Assembly: GCA_041916775.1 (NCBI GenBank)
Contig: JAYRYZ010000021.1
Coordinates: 1-64,000 of the forward strand
DNA from: UBA2357 sp041916775
Lineage (GTDB): Bacteria; Pseudomonadota; Gammaproteobacteria; Burkholderiales; Rhodocyclaceae
Direction of reading: 5' to 3'
Length of the DNA: 64,000 bases
Position numbers and translations under genes: made by a program. Within the stretch, counting starts at the first letter, position 1. Every line of letters starts with the position of its first letter. Shown one piece after another: positions 35,828 through 46,560 of the stretch. A model generated the notes under the pieces. It was given only the letters and a program-made list of their open reading frames with translations, ran no database searches and was not told where the DNA came from.

Positions 35828-36085
35828 TCAGCGACGGCTGTCCCAGGGGGATGCGAACGACATCAGCAGATGTCGCTCGAAGGGGCTGTAGCCGATGAAG
35901 CGGTCGTCTACGCCCGGGTGGTTGCTGGCATGCAGGGAGATTTGCTCGATGCGGTTGCGGCGCCGGGCAAGAAAATCGGTCATCATGGAAACCGCGCCGC
36001 GGAGCAGGTCGCGCAGTACGTTTGCGCCCAGCGAGCGGGCATCGACGAAGTTGTTGTAGCGATCGGCTTGAGTGGAATGCGACAT
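35828..36085 (-). CDS. Small hypothetical protein
   Basis: An 85-residue basic protein that I do not recognise. The frame has the GC-rich third positions of its neighbours and a run of Arg (DFLARRRNRIEQISLH), so it is probably a real gene. Start at 36085 is chosen because the frame is less gene-like upstream, although an in-frame ATG exists about 60 bases earlier; no strong ribosome binding site is seen. It lies upstream of and divergent from the GST gene. Confidence 0.55.
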   Translation of the reverse strand: MSHSTQADRYNNFVDARSLGANVLRDLLRGAVSMMTDFLARRRNRIEQISLHASNHPGVDDRFIGYSPFERHLLMSFASPWDSRR

Positions 36086-36190
36086 CTTTGTGTGAAGGTG
36101 TTTCTGCTGTTTTTTTAAGGACTTGCACTGTAGCGGCGAAGCAGGCATGTCGCAAATGAATATTTTCCCGGTTGCTGATAAGGAGGCTTG

Positions 36191-36889
36191 ATGGCACTGA
36201 AACTGTATGTGGGCAACAAGAACTACTCGTCGTGGTCGATGCGCCCCGGTGTGCTGCTGCGCGAGGCGGGTATCGAGTTCGAGGAGCATGTGGTGCGCTT
36301 CGACTCCTTCGACGAGGGCAGCGCGTTCAAGCGCACCGTCGGCGCGCTGAGCCCGGTCGGCAAGGTGCCGGTGCTGGTAGACGACGAGGTCGAGGGCGGG
36401 CTGGTGGTGTGGGATTCGCTCGCGATCGCCGAGTACGTGGCCGAGAAGTTCCCCGCGCTGCGCCTGTGGCCGCAGGCCGCGGCCGACCGTGCGCGTGCGC
36501 GCAGCGTCTGCGCCGAGATGCACGCCGGCTTTGGCGCCTTGCGCCAGCACTTCATCATGAACATCGAGGCCTCGCTGCCCGAGGTCGGCCAGCTCGTGCT
36601 GCGCGATCAGCCGCAGGTGCGGCGCGACGTCGCGCGCATCGTCGAGATGTGGTCCGAGCTGCTGGAACGCCATGGCGGGCCGATGCTGTTCGGCCACTTC
36701 ACCATCGCCGATGCCTTCTTCGCGCCCGTCTGCATGCGCTTCAACACCTACGGCGTGCCGGTGCCGGACAGCGTCGCTGAATACATCGACAACGTCTTCG
36801 CGCTCCCGGGTGTGGCCCACTGGGTGCAGGCGGCACGCGCGGAGGGCGACTTCCTGGATTTCGAGGAGCCGTATCGGTTGCAGCGCTGA
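36191..36889 (+). CDS. Glutathione S-transferase family protein
   Basis: A 232-residue GST: thioredoxin-like domain (residues 1-85; KLYVGNKNYSSWSMRPGVLL and PVGKVPVLV with VWDSLAIAEYVAEKF) and a helical C-terminal domain (FGHFTIADAFFAPVCMRF). The N-terminal Ser-rich loop replaces the catalytic Tyr of alpha/mu GSTs. AAGGAGG is only four bases from the ATG at 36191, and a TTG just upstream is less likely. Substrate unknown. Confidence 0.88.
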   Translation: MALKLYVGNKNYSSWSMRPGVLLREAGIEFEEHVVRFDSFDEGSAFKRTVGALSPVGKVPVLVDDEVEGGLVVWDSLAIAEYVAEKFPALRLWPQAAADRARARSVCAEMHAGFGALRQHFIMNIEASLPEVGQLVLRDQPQVRRDVARIVEMWSELLERHGGPMLFGHFTIADAFFAPVCMRFNTYGVPVPDSVAEYIDNVFALPGVAHWVQAARAEGDFLDFEEPYRLQR

Positions 36890-36912
36890 TTCTGATTACG
36901 TGCGGGCGTACC

Positions 36913-36947
36913 TGTGGCTTCTCGTACGCGCCGCGCGCGAAGCCACA
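36913..36947. terminator. Hairpin between GST and TacT genes
   Basis: TGTGGCTTC (36913-36921) and GAAGCCACA (36939-36947) are exact 9-bp inverted repeats with a 17-base GC-rich loop, between convergent genes. Four A's follow on the + strand. It may act as a terminator for the toxin gene on the - strand. Confidence 0.4.
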
Positions 36948-37018
36948 AAACGTGATCGTGCCCTGAGCCCGTCCGAACTCGAGGATCTCGACTGCCGATG
37001 TGATTCGATGATCATGAA

Positions 37019-37519
37019 TCAGCGTACCCAGCGACGGGCATCCTTCAGGAGGAGCAGCAACTGCTGCTCGCGCAGCGGCGATGGAATGAACCCAAAGCGG
37101 GTGTAGAAGTGCGCTGCTTGTTCATCGATGGGGTGGGTCAGCATGGCTCGGATGCCAGCCTGATCGGCAATCAGCATCGTGCGGCGAATCGCATCCTGCA
37201 GCAAACCAAAGCCGATGCCTCGCCCCTGATCCACTATCGAGACAGCGAGCCTCGCGAGGATCACCACCGGTACCGGATACTGCCCCATCCCTTTGCGGAT
37301 ACGCTCCGGCGCGTCCAGCGTATCGACTTGCCCTACTGTCAGGCTGAAGTAGCCTGCCACCCGGCCATCGCCCTCAGCCACGACGAAGGTCTTGGCTGAG
37401 CCACTGCCCTGCGCCTGGTGGGCGTGGCGCAACAGCCAGTCGTTCAGCGCGGGCTTGCCGCAATCAAAACCCTCCAGCCGATGCTGCGCGGCCAGGGGCT
37501 CCGGTGTTCGCAAGGTCAC
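37019..37519 (-). CDS. GNAT acetyltransferase toxin (second TacAT pair)
   Basis: A 166-residue GNAT toxin. LARLAVSIVDQGRGIG is the acetyl-CoA loop and AAHFYTRFGF the Tyr-containing C-terminal motif. The start overlaps the antitoxin stop by four bases (ATGA). By family it should acetylate aminoacyl-tRNA. It differs clearly from the pair at 30 kb, so this is not a recent duplication. Confidence 0.87.
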   Translation of the reverse strand: MTLRTPEPLAAQHRLEGFDCGKPALNDWLLRHAHQAQGSGSAKTFVVAEGDGRVAGYFSLTVGQVDTLDAPERIRKGMGQYPVPVVILARLAVSIVDQGRGIGFGLLQDAIRRTMLIADQAGIRAMLTHPIDEQAAHFYTRFGFIPSPLREQQLLLLLKDARRWVR

Positions 37520-37809
37520 TTCGCGTCCCAGGGCGCCTTGCGGGCAAACAGATCGCGTAACCCCTCATTGGCCTGTTCGGGGCGCTCCAGCAGATCCATC
37601 AGGGCCTGATACTGGCTGCCCGAGACCATGAACAATCTTTGATCGAGCAGGGTCTGCTCGGCGGCCAGGCAGGCGCTGTCAAGGATGAAGTCGGTCAGCG
37701 ACTTTCGGGCGACCTCGGCGGCACGGCGCAGCACCGTCTCCTGTTCGGGGGTGGCGCGGAGCCCAAGTCGGGCAGAGCGGGCGGAAGGTGACGATGCAAT
37801 GGCAGTCAT
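37516..37809 (-). CDS. DUF1778 antitoxin (second TacAT pair)
   Basis: A 97-residue ribbon-helix-helix antitoxin (RSARLGLRATPEQETVLRRA, then KSLTDFILDSACLAAEQTLL). It is upstream of and overlaps the GNAT toxin gene. A loose inverted repeat (37822-37853) lies just before its start and could be its operator. Confidence 0.85.
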   Translation of the reverse strand: MTAIASSPSARSARLGLRATPEQETVLRRAAEVARKSLTDFILDSACLAAEQTLLDQRLFMVSGSQYQALMDLLERPEQANEGLRDLFARKAPWDAK

Positions 37810-38112
37810 GGCAGCACCGAATGTGTTAGATCAACTGCCATCATGTTAGCACAAGTGACGTACATCAGTTGGTTGTACTGGTGCTCGTTTCCTTGACTGG
37901 TAACGAGCCGGCGTACGTGAATTGTGGACCTCTCGAGAACACCATCTTCGTTTGGCGCATGCCATTTGCAGCCATGTTTACCTGGAGCATATCGCCCGTG
38001 ATGACGAGGCGCTCTTCGCGCGCGTGATCTTCGACATTCTTGTCAGCAACGATGTCGACCACCTGCTCGGCGCTCCTTGTCCCGCGATGACCTCAGCGGG
38101 CTTGGCGTTACA
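37810..38112. other. About 300 bp without a recognised gene
   Basis: The first part is less GC-rich than its surroundings and holds a loose inverted repeat (TGTGTTAG at 37822, TTAGCACA at 37846) near the antitoxin start. Two short overlapping frames exist, one per strand (37922-38248 + and 37865-38062 -), and neither resembles a family I know. A TACAAT at 38109-38114 may be the -10 box of the ygiQ-type gene. Confidence 0.5.
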
Positions 38113-40269
<2,157 letters not shown>

Positions 40270-40273
40270 GCGT

Positions 40274-41086
40274 TCAGCGCACCGGCGTGGGGGCCGCCGG
40301 TGGATTGTCGGCTTCGGCGAGCGCCGCGTTGGCAGAGAGATGTTGCGCGCGCTGCAGTTGCGCTTCGTTCAGGCGGCGCGAGACGGCGTCGCGTTCGCGT
40401 GCGGCGTCGAGGTTGAGCAGGGCGGCCGACCGGTTGAACCAGACATAGGCCAGCGTCACGTCCTGTTCCACGCCGACGCCGTCACGATACAGGCGACCGA
40501 GTTCCAGCATGCCTTCGGCGTCGCCCTGTTCGGCGGCGCGCGTGATCCAGCGTGCGGCATGGTCGTAGTTCTGCAGCGCGCCGATGCCGTTGCGGTACAT
40601 TCGCGCGAGGTGGATCATCGCCGAGCTGTTGCCGCTCTCGGCCGCGCGCGACAGCCACTGCAGCGCATCCAGCGCCTTGCGCGGGTCCACTGTCGCATCC
40701 AGCATCAGGTTCTTGCCCAGGCGATACTGGGCGTCGGCATCGCCCGCCTCGGCCGCGGCGAGCAGGTCTGCGGTCAGCGCTTGCGTGGTCGGGGTTTCGG
40801 CGACGACGGGTGAGAGCTCGTACGACCGCGGGCCATCCGCTTCGTCAGGAAGCAGAACCATCACCGCGGCCACGACCAGCGCGGCTGTCACGACCCCCGC
40901 ACCGGCGAGCAGGACCTTCAGGCCTTTGTCTGACGGCCGAGCTGCGAGGAAGCGATGGGAGCAGTCCTCGCATCGGTAGGGCAGCATGGTGGGGTTGGCG
41001 TGCTTTTCGGCGTGATTTCGCCAGCGCGACGTACGGCAATTGACGCTTCCGCAGTTCGGACAGGTGGTGGCAGGGCTGGAAAACAT
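40274..41086 (-). CDS. Zinc-ribbon, single-helix, Sel1-repeat protein
   Basis: A 270-residue protein. Residues 8-45 hold CPNCGS and CEDC, a likely zinc ribbon. One membrane helix follows (about 57-80), then three or four Sel1/TPR-like repeats (about 105-235; GDADAQYRLGKNLMLD, GNSSAMIHLARMYRNG, GDAEGMLELGRLYRDG). The repeats would face the periplasm and bind a partner protein. The ATG at 41086 is preferred; a TTG would add eleven residues. Confidence 0.78.
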   Translation of the reverse strand: MFSSPATTCPNCGSVNCRTSRWRNHAEKHANPTMLPYRCEDCSHRFLAARPSDKGLKVLLAGAGVVTAALVVAAVMVLLPDEADGPRSYELSPVVAETPTTQALTADLLAAAEAGDADAQYRLGKNLMLDATVDPRKALDALQWLSRAAESGNSSAMIHLARMYRNGIGALQNYDHAARWITRAAEQGDAEGMLELGRLYRDGVGVEQDVTLAYVWFNRSAALLNLDAARERDAVSRRLNEAQLQRAQHLSANAALAEADNPPAAPTPVR

Positions 41087-41165
41087 GGGCTGTCTTGGGA
41101 GCGTGTCGCCGTGAATCAACTAAAGTCGTAGTCTAATGCGTGCGCTGGCCATGTGCCAGAAGATA

Positions 41166-41181
41166 TGGCACGGATAATGCA
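41166..41181 (+). promoter_or_regulatory. Near-consensus sigma-54 promoter
   Basis: TGGCACGGATAATGCA differs from the consensus TGGCACGRNNNTTGCW at one base (A for the first T), with the invariant GG (41167-41168) and GC (41179-41180) at the right spacing. It faces the lipoprotein and PhnD-GGDEF-EAL genes, about 110 bp upstream of the first start. A 6-bp dyad (GTGCCA-N7-TGGCAC, 41153-41171) overlaps the -24 element. Confidence 0.75.
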
Positions 41182-41290
41182 AGGATTCGGGCCGGTTCAG
41201 AGCGTTCGGTCGGGTGGTGCGAGTGGTCTCGTTCGTGTGGCGCAGGGCATGTTCAAACCTTCGTGTGCGGCGGTTGTCGGTGATGCAGCG

Positions 41291-42265
41291 ATGAGCGTCG
41301 TGGGGCGTCGGCGTTTCATTCGGCAGGCACTTTGCCTGGGTGCGCTGCCGGGGCTTGCCGGCTGCATGGCCGACGACCCGCTGCGCGTTGCGAGCCACGC
41401 GTGGCCAGGCTACGAGTTGATGTTCCTCGCGGCGCGTGAGGGCTGGCTGGCGCCCGACGAGGCTCGCCTGGTCGAAACGCCTTCGGCTTCCGCATCGCTT
41501 GCTGCGCTTGCAGCGGGGCAGGTGGATGCCGCGGCGCTCACGCTCGACGAGGTGCTGCTCGCGCGCGCTCGAGGGCAGGACCTGAGCATCGTCCTCGTGG
41601 TCGACATCTCCAATGGTGCGGATGTCCTGCTGGCGCGCGCGCATCTGCAGAGCCTCTCCGCGCTGGCCGGGTTGCGCGTCGGTGTGGAGACCAGCGCCGT
41701 CGGCGCCCTGATGCTCCACCATGTGCTGCGAGCAGCAGGACTGGAGCGGTCGCAGGTCGAGATCGTGCCTGCCACCGCAGATACTCACGAGCGTCTGTGG
41801 ACCAGCGGCGCGGTCGACGCGCTGATCAGCTTCGAGCCGACCGCGGCGAGGCTGGAGGCGCGTGGCGCGCGCCGGCTGTTCGATAGCCGAGCGATTCCCG
41901 AGACGATCTTCGATGTGCTGGCCATACGCAACGACCGCGTGCGCGCGCGCGAGTCAGGTGTGGAGGCTTTGCTGCGCGGGCATTTCCGTGCACTCGCCCA
42001 TCTGCGGCACAATCCGCTCGACGCTGCCTACCGCGTGGCGGCGAGGTTGGGTCTGAAGGGGCCGGAGGTGCTGGAGGTGTTGAGTGTGCTCGAGTTTCCC
42101 GACCTTGCGATGAACCGGCTCTACCTCGGTGCCACGCAGTCACCCTTCCGCGATGCAGTGCTCAGGGTGCAGGCGGTGATGCTCGAAGCCGGCTTGCTGG
42201 AGCGCGCGGACGATATGCAGCGGCTGGTGACCGATCGCTTCCTGCCACGCAGGCCCGTGCCATGA
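41291..42265 (+). CDS. Lipoprotein solute-binding protein (NMT1/SsuA-like)
   Basis: A 324-residue periplasmic binding protein. The Arg-rich start GRRRFIRQALCLGALPGLAGC is a lipoprotein signal with lipobox LAGC, so it is tethered to a membrane. The mature part has the NMT1/SsuA-type fold (HAWPGYELMFLAAREGW, LAALAAGQVDAAALTLDEVL). No ABC permease or ATPase gene is adjacent; its stop overlaps the start of the PhnD-GGDEF-EAL gene (ATGA). It is therefore likely a ligand-presenting partner of that receptor. The start at 41291 fits the signal; the frame is open 46 codons upstream. Confidence 0.82.
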   Translation: MSVVGRRRFIRQALCLGALPGLAGCMADDPLRVASHAWPGYELMFLAAREGWLAPDEARLVETPSASASLAALAAGQVDAAALTLDEVLLARARGQDLSIVLVVDISNGADVLLARAHLQSLSALAGLRVGVETSAVGALMLHHVLRAAGLERSQVEIVPATADTHERLWTSGAVDALISFEPTAARLEARGARRLFDSRAIPETIFDVLAIRNDRVRARESGVEALLRGHFRALAHLRHNPLDAAYRVAARLGLKGPEVLEVLSVLEFPDLAMNRLYLGATQSPFRDAVLRVQAVMLEAGLLERADDMQRLVTDRFLPRRPVP

Positions 42266-45200
42266 GGCGCTGGTGGCGTGCGTTGCTGGTGGCGCTGGGG
42301 GTGTGGGCCGTACCCGCAGCGGCCGCCGAGGGGCTTGTGTTCGGCGTGTATGTGAACCGCTCCAACGCGGAGGCCGTGGCGCGCTGGAGTCCCCTCGCCA
42401 CGCAGCTCGAGGCCGCCCTCGGCACCCCGGTTCGGCTCCTGCCGCTCACCCAGGGGGAGATGGAAACCGCAGTGCGGCGCAACCAGGTGGATGTGCTGCT
42501 CACGAACCCGGCCCACTACGTCAGGCTGCGCCAGTCCTACCCGATGACGGGGGTGCTCGCCACGCTGGTGGAGGAGGAGGGCGGCGTGCTGACGTCGGCC
42601 TTCGGAGGGGTGATCTTCACCCGCACCGACCAGACGGCCTTCAACACGCTCCGTGATCTGCGCCGTGCCAGAATCGCCGCGCAGGACCTCCAGCACCTGG
42701 CGGGCGCGCTCGCGCAACTGCATCTTCTGAAGGAAAGCGGCGTTGCCGAGGTCGGCGAACTCGATCTGCGCTTTCGCCCGTTTCATGATGATGTCGTGCG
42801 CGCGGTCCTCGCGGACGAGGCCGACGCCGGCTTCGTACGCACCGGCATCCTCGAGGCGATGGTGGCGCAGGGGCAGCTGCGCTGGGAGGAAATCCGTGTG
42901 ATGAATCGCCAGACCTTGCCGGGCTATCCGTTTGTCGTCTCCACGCGCCTCTTCCCCGAGTGGGCGGTGATCGCCTTGCCGCACCTCGACCCTGCGCTGG
43001 TGGCGCGCACTGCGGCGGCCCTGCTCTCGCTCGGCGCCGAAAGCGCGGCGGCGCGCCAGGCGGGCATCGGTGGTTTCACGGTGGCTGCGGATTACCTTCC
43101 GGTCGAGGCGGTGATGCGCGAGCTGCGGGTTCCGCCTTTCGACCTCGCCCCGCCGTTCACCTTGGCCGACATATGGCAGCGACACGCGGTGTTGATCGTG
43201 ATGTTCAGCGTCGCTGCCGCACTCGCGATCATCGCCCTCGTCGCCCTCGGGCTGGGGCGTCGCCATCTGCTGGCGTCGCAGGCGGCGCTGCGTGCCAGCG
43301 AGGAGCGGCTCGACATGGTGCTCAAGGGGACCGACGTTGGTGCATGGAGTTGGGACGTGCAGACCGGTGAGGCACATTTCAACGCGCGCTGGGCCGAGAT
43401 GCTCGGTCTGCAGCTCGAGGCAATCGCACCCATGCACATCGACGTCTGGTTCTCACGTGTGCACCCGGACGATCTCGAGCTCTCGGAGGCGCGCTTGCTG
43501 GCCCACCTCCGCGGCGACGCGCCACAGTACCTGTGCGAGTTTCGCATGCGGCACCGGGACGGACACTGGCTGTGGATGGAGGCTCGCGGCAAGGTGTACG
43601 CCTGGAGCGAGGATCGCCAGCCGCTGCAGATGGCCGGCACGCACGCCGACATCACCGAGCGCAAGGGTATCGAGGACCGTCTGCGGCTGTCCGCGAGTTT
43701 CCTCGCCGCGGCGCAGGAGGGCATCATGGTCACCGATGCTGACAACCGCATCGTCGATGTCAATCACGCCTTTACCACGATCACTGGCTACACGCGTGAG
43801 GAGGCGCTGGGCCGCAGCCCGACGATGCTGTCCTCCGGCCGCCATGGCAGCGAGTTCTACCGCGAGATGTGGCGCCAGCTTGCGCGTGACGGTAACTGGC
43901 GGGGCGAGATTTGGAACCGTCGCAAGGATGGCGACGTGTTCCCCGAGCAGCTGTCGATCACCGCGGTCAGGGACGGCGATGGCCACCTCACCCACTATGT
44001 TGCGGTACTGTCCGACATCAGCTACCTCAAGGAGCACGAGCAGGAGCTGCGCCGCATGGCGCACTTCGATTCGCTCACCGGACTGCCCAACCGGCGCCTC
44101 CTCGCCGACCGGCTGCGCCAGGCGCTGGCGCACACGATCCGGCGCGGCGGCATGATGGCGGTGGTGGTGCTCGATCTGGACGGCTTCAAGCCCGTCAATG
44201 ATGCCTTTGGTCATGAGGCGGGAGATCAGGTGCTGAGGCAGGTCGGGCAGCGTCTCAAGGCGGCGCTGCGCGGCGGCGACACGGCCGCGCGGCTCGGTGG
44301 CGACGAGTTCGTGCTGGTGCTGCTGGAACTTGTCAGCCGCGAGGAGTGCGAGCAGGCGCTGATGCGCATTCTCGCCGCGCTTGCGGTCGACATGACGGTG
44401 GAGCGGCATGGCGTGGTGTCGGTCTCCGCGAGCATGGGGGCGACCCTCTTCCCGTCCGACGACGCGGATGCCGATACCCTGCTGCGCCACGCGGACCAGG
44501 CGATGTACATCGCCAAGCAGGAAGGGCGCAGCCGCGTCCACATCTTCGACGCGCTGCGTGATCGCGAGGTGAAAGTGATGCGCGAGGGCTTGATGCAGCT
44601 CACCCGCGCGCTCGAGCAGGGCGAGTTCGTGCTGCACTACCAGCCCCAGGTGGACATGCGCATGGGTACGGTGCTCGGCGTGGAGGCGCTGCTGCGCTGG
44701 CAGCATCCGCAGCGCGGCCTGCTCTATCCGGCCGAATTTCTGCCGATGGTGGACGGCACCGAGCAGGAGATCGCGCTCGGGCGCTGGGTGATCGAGGCTG
44801 CGCTGGCGCAGCTGCGTGTGTGGCGCGCGCGGGGCATGCCGCTGCGGGTGAGCGTCAACCTGTCGCCGCGGCATTTCATGCAGCCGGGCTTCGTCGCCGA
44901 GCTCGATACCCTGCTCGGGCGCCACGCCGAGATCGACGCGCACGATCTCGAGCTCGAGCTCGTCGAGAGTGCCGACGTGGGAGACTGGGCGCAGGCGGCG
45001 CAGGTGCTCGCGGAATGTCGCGAGTTGGGGGTTTCCTTTGCGCTCGATGATTTCGGCACCGGCTACTCCTCGCTGGTGCAACTGCGCCGTCTCAACGCGC
45101 AGACGCTCAAGATCGACCAGCACTTCGTACGCGACATGCTGGAGGATTCCGACGATCTCATCATCGTCGAGAGCGTCATCCGCCTGTCGGAATCCTTCCG

Positions 45201-45387
45201 TCTCTCGGTGATCGCCGAGGGCGTCGAGAGCGAGGACCAGGCCGCCGCCCTGATTGCCCTGGGCTGCGCGCGTGGACAGGGCTATGGCATCGCCCGGCCG
45301 ATGCCGCCCGAGGCGGTGCCGGAGTGGTGCGCACGCTGGCAGCAGGAGGGCTTCTGGCGCCGCATCGCGGGAGACGCGGGGCTTTAG
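42262..45387 (+). CDS. PhnD-like sensor, PAS-PAS-GGDEF-EAL protein
   Basis: A 1041-residue membrane receptor. Order: signal peptide (1-20); PhnD-like binding domain (about 22-275; LVFGVYVNRSNAEAVARWSP, VDVLLTNPAHYVRLRQSYPM); one membrane helix (about 308-332); PAS (345-465); PAS (470-590); GGDEF (600-765); EAL (770-1030). The cyclase site (VLDLDGFKPVNDAFG, RLGGDEFVLVL) and phosphodiesterase site (GVEALLRWQHP, DDFGTGYSSL) look intact. The periplasmic module would bind a small anion or organic ligand and control c-di-GMP turnover. Confidence 0.9.
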   Translation: MRRWWRALLVALGVWAVPAAAAEGLVFGVYVNRSNAEAVARWSPLATQLEAALGTPVRLLPLTQGEMETAVRRNQVDVLLTNPAHYVRLRQSYPMTGVLATLVEEEGGVLTSAFGGVIFTRTDQTAFNTLRDLRRARIAAQDLQHLAGALAQLHLLKESGVAEVGELDLRFRPFHDDVVRAVLADEADAGFVRTGILEAMVAQGQLRWEEIRVMNRQTLPGYPFVVSTRLFPEWAVIALPHLDPALVARTAAALLSLGAESAAARQAGIGGFTVAADYLPVEAVMRELRVPPFDLAPPFTLADIWQRHAVLIVMFSVAAALAIIALVALGLGRRHLLASQAALRASEERLDMVLKGTDVGAWSWDVQTGEAHFNARWAEMLGLQLEAIAPMHIDVWFSRVHPDDLELSEARLLAHLRGDAPQYLCEFRMRHRDGHWLWMEARGKVYAWSEDRQPLQMAGTHADITERKGIEDRLRLSASFLAAAQEGIMVTDADNRIVDVNHAFTTITGYTREEALGRSPTMLSSGRHGSEFYREMWRQLARDGNWRGEIWNRRKDGDVFPEQLSITAVRDGDGHLTHYVAVLSDISYLKEHEQELRRMAHFDSLTGLPNRRLLADRLRQALAHTIRRGGMMAVVVLDLDGFKPVNDAFGHEAGDQVLRQVGQRLKAALRGGDTAARLGGDEFVLVLLELVSREECEQALMRILAALAVDMTVERHGVVSVSASMGATLFPSDDADADTLLRHADQAMYIAKQEGRSRVHIFDALRDREVKVMREGLMQLTRALEQGEFVLHYQPQVDMRMGTVLGVEALLRWQHPQRGLLYPAEFLPMVDGTEQEIALGRWVIEAALAQLRVWRARGMPLRVSVNLSPRHFMQPGFVAELDTLLGRHAEIDAHDLELELVESADVGDWAQAAQVLAECRELGVSFALDDFGTGYSSLVQLRRLNAQTLKIDQHFVRDMLEDSDDLIIVESVIRLSESFRLSVIAEGVESEDQAAALIALGCARGQGYGIARPMPPEAVPEWCARWQQEGFWRRIAGDAGL

Positions 45388-45522
45388 CCGGATCGCAACC
45401 GGCGCGACGCCGAATGACGAGGCGTGCGCCGGCAAGTCGAGGTCGCGATGCAATTTGCCGCGTACTGGCGGCGGGGCGCGTGCTGCTGATATCCTGCCGT
45501 TTTTCCGGTTGGTAAATACTCG

Positions 45523-46224
45523 ATGAATCCCGCATTCCGGGTGGGCGCGAAGGAAGGCTTCCGCGCTTACCTGCCCTTCTCCGTGGGCCTGATCCCCTGG
45601 GCGCTGGTGACCGGTGTGGCGATGCGCGCCTCGGGCATGACGCTCGTCGAGGCGATGGCGATGAATGCCATCGTCTATGCCGGCACCGCCCAGCTCGGCG
45701 CCTTGCCGCTGCTCGTCGCGGGTGCGCCGATGTGGCTGATCGCGGTGACCACCTTCGCGCTCAACCTGCGCTTCCTGATCTTCAGCGCGGCGATTGCGCC
45801 GGGCTTTCGCGGCTTCTCGTTTCCGCGCCGGCTGCTGTCCGGCTACATCCTTGTCGACGGTGTTTTCGCGGTGTGTGCCGACCGCCTGGTGAAGACCGAC
45901 GACCCCCACTGGCGCTGGGGCTTCTACATCGTGCCGTCGCTGTGGACCTGGCTGCTGTGGCAGTTCTTCGGCTTCCTCGGCGCGCTCGGCGCGAACTCGA
46001 TGCCGGCCGACTGGTCGCTGGAGTTCATGACCACGATCGCGCTGATGGTGATGATGGTGCCGCTCGCCCAGTCGCGCCCGATGCTGGTCGCGGCGCTTGT
46101 CGGCGGGCTCGGCGCGGTGGCCTTCCAGGGCCTGCCGCTGCGGCTCGGGCTGGTGGCCGGCATGGCGCTGGGCATGGTTGCCGGGGTTGTTGCGGAACGA
46201 CTCGCCGAAGGAGCGCGCCCATGA
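45523..46224 (+). CDS. azlC: AzlC family branched-chain amino acid exporter, large subunit
   Basis: A 233-residue inner-membrane protein with about six or seven helices (LPFSVGLIPWALVTGVAM, AMAMNAIVYAGTAQLGALPL). It is the AzlC component; its stop overlaps the azlD start (ATGA). The pair exports branched-chain amino acids or related compounds. No regulator is adjacent. Confidence 0.88.
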   Translation: MNPAFRVGAKEGFRAYLPFSVGLIPWALVTGVAMRASGMTLVEAMAMNAIVYAGTAQLGALPLLVAGAPMWLIAVTTFALNLRFLIFSAAIAPGFRGFSFPRRLLSGYILVDGVFAVCADRLVKTDDPHWRWGFYIVPSLWTWLLWQFFGFLGALGANSMPADWSLEFMTTIALMVMMVPLAQSRPMLVAALVGGLGAVAFQGLPLRLGLVAGMALGMVAGVVAERLAEGARP

Positions 46225-46547
46225 GCTACGACGGCTGGCTGTGGGTGACCTTCGCGATGATGGCCTGCATCACCGTGGCGCTGCGCGGCAGCTTCATCCT
46301 GCTCGGCGAGCGCGCGCGCTTGCCCGACAGCGTGCACAAGGCGCTGCGCTTCGCCCCTGCGGCGGCGCTGTCGGCGCTGGTGGTGCCCGACCTCCTCACC
46401 GTGGGCGGCAGCTTCGCGCCCTTCAACCCCAAGCTGGTCGCGGGTGTGGTGGTGATCCTCATCGTGGCGCGCTCGCGCAACCCTTGGCTGCCGTTCATCT
46501 TCGGGATGGGGGTGTTGCTGCTGTTGCGCAAGGGCCTGGGCTGGTAG
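46221..46547 (+). CDS. azlD: AzlD family protein, small exporter subunit
   Basis: A 108-residue protein with about four membrane helices (VTFAMMACITVALRGSFIL, RFAPAAALSALVVPDLLT), the small partner of AzlC. The start overlaps the azlC stop, and GAAGGAG lies upstream. Confidence 0.87.
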   Translation: MSYDGWLWVTFAMMACITVALRGSFILLGERARLPDSVHKALRFAPAAALSALVVPDLLTVGGSFAPFNPKLVAGVVVILIVARSRNPWLPFIFGMGVLLLLRKGLGW

Positions 46548-46560
46548 GCCGCGTGTCCGA

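Noticed and set aside
37865..38062. Short - strand frame upstream of the radical SAM gene
   Set aside because: Its 65 residues match no family I know, there is no ribosome binding site, and an overlapping frame exists on the other strand. Left as unassigned intergenic DNA.
45399..45433. Imperfect GC inverted repeat after the PhnD-GGDEF-EAL gene
   Set aside because: The arms contain a mismatch or bulge and no T tract follows, so a terminator call is not well supported.
43453..45909. Open frame of 818 codons on the - strand
   Set aside because: Antisense to the GGDEF-EAL part of the 1041-residue receptor; only the + strand frame encodes known motifs.
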